A stretch of 7,503 nt of DNA from Bacilli bacterium. Lineage in GTDB: Bacteria; Bacillota_I; Bacilli_A; RFN20; CAG-826. This document shows positions 5,365-7,503 of the stretch, in pieces; position 1 is the stretch's first letter; every line of letters begins with the position of its first letter. The notes under the pieces were generated by a model, which was not told the origin of the DNA, made no database searches, and worked only from the letters and a program-made list of their open reading frames with translations. The translations under genes and the position numbers were made by a program. Location: NCBI GenBank assembly GCA_017618495.1, contig JAFZUD010000067.1, positions 1 to 7,503 of the forward strand, given 5' to 3'.

Positions 5365-7503
5365 CTAGTCTCCTACGCTGCTAACCTCTTCGACGACATA
5401 TGACTCTTCGCCGTTGTTATATCTTCTTGTTTCCTTATGGGCTCTCACAAGGATGATGTTGTCTGTTTTGAGTAATGGGAAGTTCTGATTGAAGACCTCA
5501 TCAAAGAGGATGAAGGAAGCCTCGCTAAGGTCGTCATAGAGTTCCATGAAGGCCATCTTCTTTCCGGTCTTCGTGGTGATCGATCTCGCCGATTTGATGA
5601 TGCCTGCGGTCAAGAATGAGCCGGTTTTGTTAGGGATTTCTGATAAAGGAGCCACTTTTGCGGCCTTTAATTTGTCTTCGATGAAGGACAAACGTGAACC
5701 GCTCACCATGATGCCAAGGGCTTCATATTCGGCAGCCAAGTTGGTCATCTGATCGTCTTCCCTCTTTTCCATAGCAGGTTTAGAAACCCCAATGTTAAGA
5801 AGGATCTGCTGACCATCATCGCCATACATGAGCTCGCTGTAATTCATGGCAGGGGAAGAAGCCGCTCTAAGAGAGGCTCTGCTTGGGTACAAAGTATCTA
5901 AAGCGCCTGCATCGATGAGCTTAACAAGGGTTGGGAGATTAAGCCCGTTCTTCTTGTTTCTCGCCGCGAAGTCAAAGATGTCCTCATATGGACCGTTCGC
6001 TCTTCTTTCATCAAGGATGGCCCCAACGATCTGTCCTCCAAGTCCTTTGATGGAGGATAGAGGGAACCTGATGGCCTTTCCTTCGATGACGAAAGATTCT
6101 TCGCTTCTATTGATATCAGGAACGGCAAGATGAAGTCCTAAGGCTTTCACCTCGCTTAATGTGTCTTTGAATTTGGTGGTGGCAGGGTCTTGGCTAGCAA
6201 GTATGGCGCAATAGAACTCACGAGGATAATGCTTCTTGAGATAGGCCATCTGACAGGTGATGACCGCATATGAGAAAGCGTGCGCTTTGTTGAATCCATA
6301 ATTGGCAAACCTGAAGATAAGGTCAAAGACCTTCTCACTCAAAGCCTGGCTCTTGCCATTGGACAAACAGCCTTTGATGAATAAGCCTTTCTGGGCTTCG
6401 AGTTTGGCCATGTCTTTCTTCGAGATGGCGCGTCTAAACATATCGGCCTGGCCATAAGAGAATCCCGCCATTTCACGGACGATTCTCATGATCTGCTCTT
6501 GGTAGACGATGATGCCATATGTCTCTTCGAGGATTCCTTTAAGCTCTGGAGCAAGATACTGAACCTTTTCTTGGCCATGCTTTCTTCTCGCGTATGTGGC
6601 GATCGAATCCATTGGGCCAGGTCTAAATAAAGCGAGAAGGGCAGCAACATCATTGAAACTAGAAGGCTGAACAACCCTGATCGCTTTCTTCATGCCCGCG
6701 GATTCAAGCTGGAAAAGACCCATCGTCTTGTTCTCGGCGATGATTTTGATGGATTCCTCATCATCGTAAGGGAGTTCTCTGTAATTGAGGTCAATTCCTT
6801 CGTTCTTTTTGACCATCGCGATGACCTGGTCGATGATCGTGAGGTTGGTTAAGCCAAGGATGTCCATCTTAAGGAAGCCTTGGTCTTCGAGGTAATCTTT
6901 CTCAAGACAAGCGACAGAACCGATATTCTCTTCCATCATGACTGGAAGGCATTCTTCGAGAGGTTTGTCATTGACGACGATGCCTGCGGCATGGAGGCCC
7001 GCTTGCCTTGGGATGCCTTCGATCTTCGCAGCTAAAGAGATGTAGGTGAGGAAGTATTTGTCAGAATCCACAAGTTCTTTGAGCTTAGGGCTACGTTTGT
7101 AGTTCTCTCTCAGAGAGAGGCGAGGATCGACGATGCTAGAGCACATGAGCTCAATCTCGTTTTGTCTGTACTGATAAACCCTTCCGATATCCCTTAAGGC
7201 TTGTTGGGCTTTGATATTCTGGGTGGTCAAAACATATCCGACATGGTCTTCGCCGTATTTGTTTTGGATGTATCTGACGACAAGGTCACGCCTATCATCG
7301 GCGAAGTCACAGTCGATATCAGGGAGGGAGATACGCTCAGGATTGAGGAAACGCTCAAAAAGGAGTCCGTATTTGATTGGGTCAACGGTAACGATACCCA
7401 AACAATAAGAGACAAGAGACCCTGCGCCAGATCCACGGCCAGGGCCAACGGAGACGCCATGGGTGATGGCCCAATTGACGTAATCGGCGACGATGAGGAA
7501 GTA
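5365..7503 (-). CDS. dnaE: DNA polymerase III alpha subunit DnaE, C-terminal 712 residues (5' end outside window)
   Basis: This is a C-family replicative DNA polymerase. The frame is open to the right edge, and the first residues visible already match the family (YFLIVADYVNWA, then GPGRGSGAGS), so a TTG at 7401 is internal. The PHP domain and first part of the palm lie off the window. In window numbering (first codon 7503-7501) the catalytic aspartates are D62 and D64 in SLPDIDCDF and D214 in FLKMDILGL. The fingers region contains GIIVYQEQIMRIV and FRRAISKK, followed by YGFNKAHAFSYAV, as usual in the family. A tandem helix-hairpin-helix region follows (SSIKGLGGQIVGAI, KLIDAGALD) and then an OB fold near the C-terminus (about 628-700). 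The protein stops soon after the OB fold, giving an estimated total near 1030 residues against about 1115 in B. subtilis DnaE. A peptide QQILL (565-569), near the position of the E. coli clamp-binding motif, may bind the sliding clamp. It is the first visible gene of the dnaE-polA-mutM-coaE operon; the promoter is outside. Confidence 0.96.
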   Translation of the reverse strand, partial: YFLIVADYVNWAITHGVSVGPGRGSGAGSLVSYCLGIVTVDPIKYGLLFERFLNPERISLPDIDCDFADDRRDLVVRYIQNKYGEDHVGYVLTTQNIKAQQALRDIGRVYQYRQNEIELMCSSIVDPRLSLRENYKRSPKLKELVDSDKYFLTYISLAAKIEGIPRQAGLHAAGIVVNDKPLEECLPVMMEENIGSVACLEKDYLEDQGFLKMDILGLTNLTIIDQVIAMVKKNEGIDLNYRELPYDDEESIKIIAENKTMGLFQLESAGMKKAIRVVQPSSFNDVAALLALFRPGPMDSIATYARRKHGQEKVQYLAPELKGILEETYGIIVYQEQIMRIVREMAGFSYGQADMFRRAISKKDMAKLEAQKGLFIKGCLSNGKSQALSEKVFDLIFRFANYGFNKAHAFSYAVITCQMAYLKKHYPREFYCAILASQDPATTKFKDTLSEVKALGLHLAVPDINRSEESFVIEGKAIRFPLSSIKGLGGQIVGAILDERRANGPYEDIFDFAARNKKNGLNLPTLVKLIDAGALDTLYPSRASLRAASSPAMNYSELMYGDDGQQILLNIGVSKPAMEKREDDQMTNLAAEYEALGIMVSGSRLSFIEDKLKAAKVAPLSEIPNKTGSFLTAGIIKSARSITTKTGKKMAFMELYDDLSEASFILFDEVFNQNFPLLKTDNIILVRAHKETRRYNNGEESYVVEEVSSVGD
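5369..5374 (-). promoter_or_regulatory. Ribosome binding site of polA
   Basis: On the - strand AGGAGA lies 6 bases before the polA ATG at 5362 and inside the last codons of dnaE. It is a strong Shine-Dalgarno sequence that fixes the polA start and supports dnaE-polA coupling. Confidence 0.75.

Noticed and set aside
6436..6450. QADMF in DnaE, identical to the E. coli clamp-binding pentapeptide
   Set aside because: It lies just before FRRAISKK in the fingers region, where the family always has a similar sequence (usually G/E-ADLLRRA), not in the clamp-binding position.
7399..7401. TTG at 7401 as the start of dnaE
   Set aside because: The frame continues to the window edge and the upstream residues (including GPGRGSGAGS) are conserved DnaE sequence.

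Overview
This 7.5 kb window is a compact DNA replication and repair locus of a low-GC Gram-positive bacterium (Bacillota, Bacilli in the broad sense). The evidence for that lineage is the pair of primosome genes dnaB-dnaI, which is a Bacillota hallmark, next to polA, mutM and coaE. The same genes sit in one neighbourhood in Bacillus subtilis. Tryptophan positions I checked use TGG, and two genes end at TGA in the expected place, so the standard bacterial code fits and the Mycoplasma/Spiroplasma code is unlikely. A more precise lineage (for example Erysipelotrichales or an uncultured gut Bacilli order) would be a guess.

Left part, + strand (1-1395): the 3' end of dnaB (replication initiation and membrane attachment protein, cut by the window edge), then dnaI (AAA+ helicase loader) 4 bases later. 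The pair ends in a strong Rho-independent terminator at about 1424-1461. That terminator lies inside the 3' coding region of the convergent gene.

Right part, - strand (7503 to 1377, read right to left): the 3' two-thirds of dnaE (DNA polymerase III alpha subunit, cut by the window edge), polA (DNA polymerase I) and one long ORF in which MutM/Fpg glycosylase is fused in frame to dephospho-CoA kinase (CoaE). Only 2 bases separate dnaE from polA and polA from mutM-coaE. Each downstream ribosome binding site lies inside the end of the preceding gene, so the three look like one translationally coupled operon. No intergenic stretch is longer than 4 bases.

Together the genes cover helicase loading at the origin (DnaB, DnaI), chain synthesis (DnaE), gap filling and primer removal (PolA) and removal of oxidised guanine (MutM). 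CoaE, the last step of coenzyme A synthesis, has been joined to the repair enzyme. I see no mobile element, CRISPR array, RNA gene or unknown defence system. The points most worth a second look are the MutM-CoaE fusion and its divergent kinase half, the terminator overlapping coaE, the DnaI without zinc ligands, and the Phe-to-Cys change at the Fpg wedge position.
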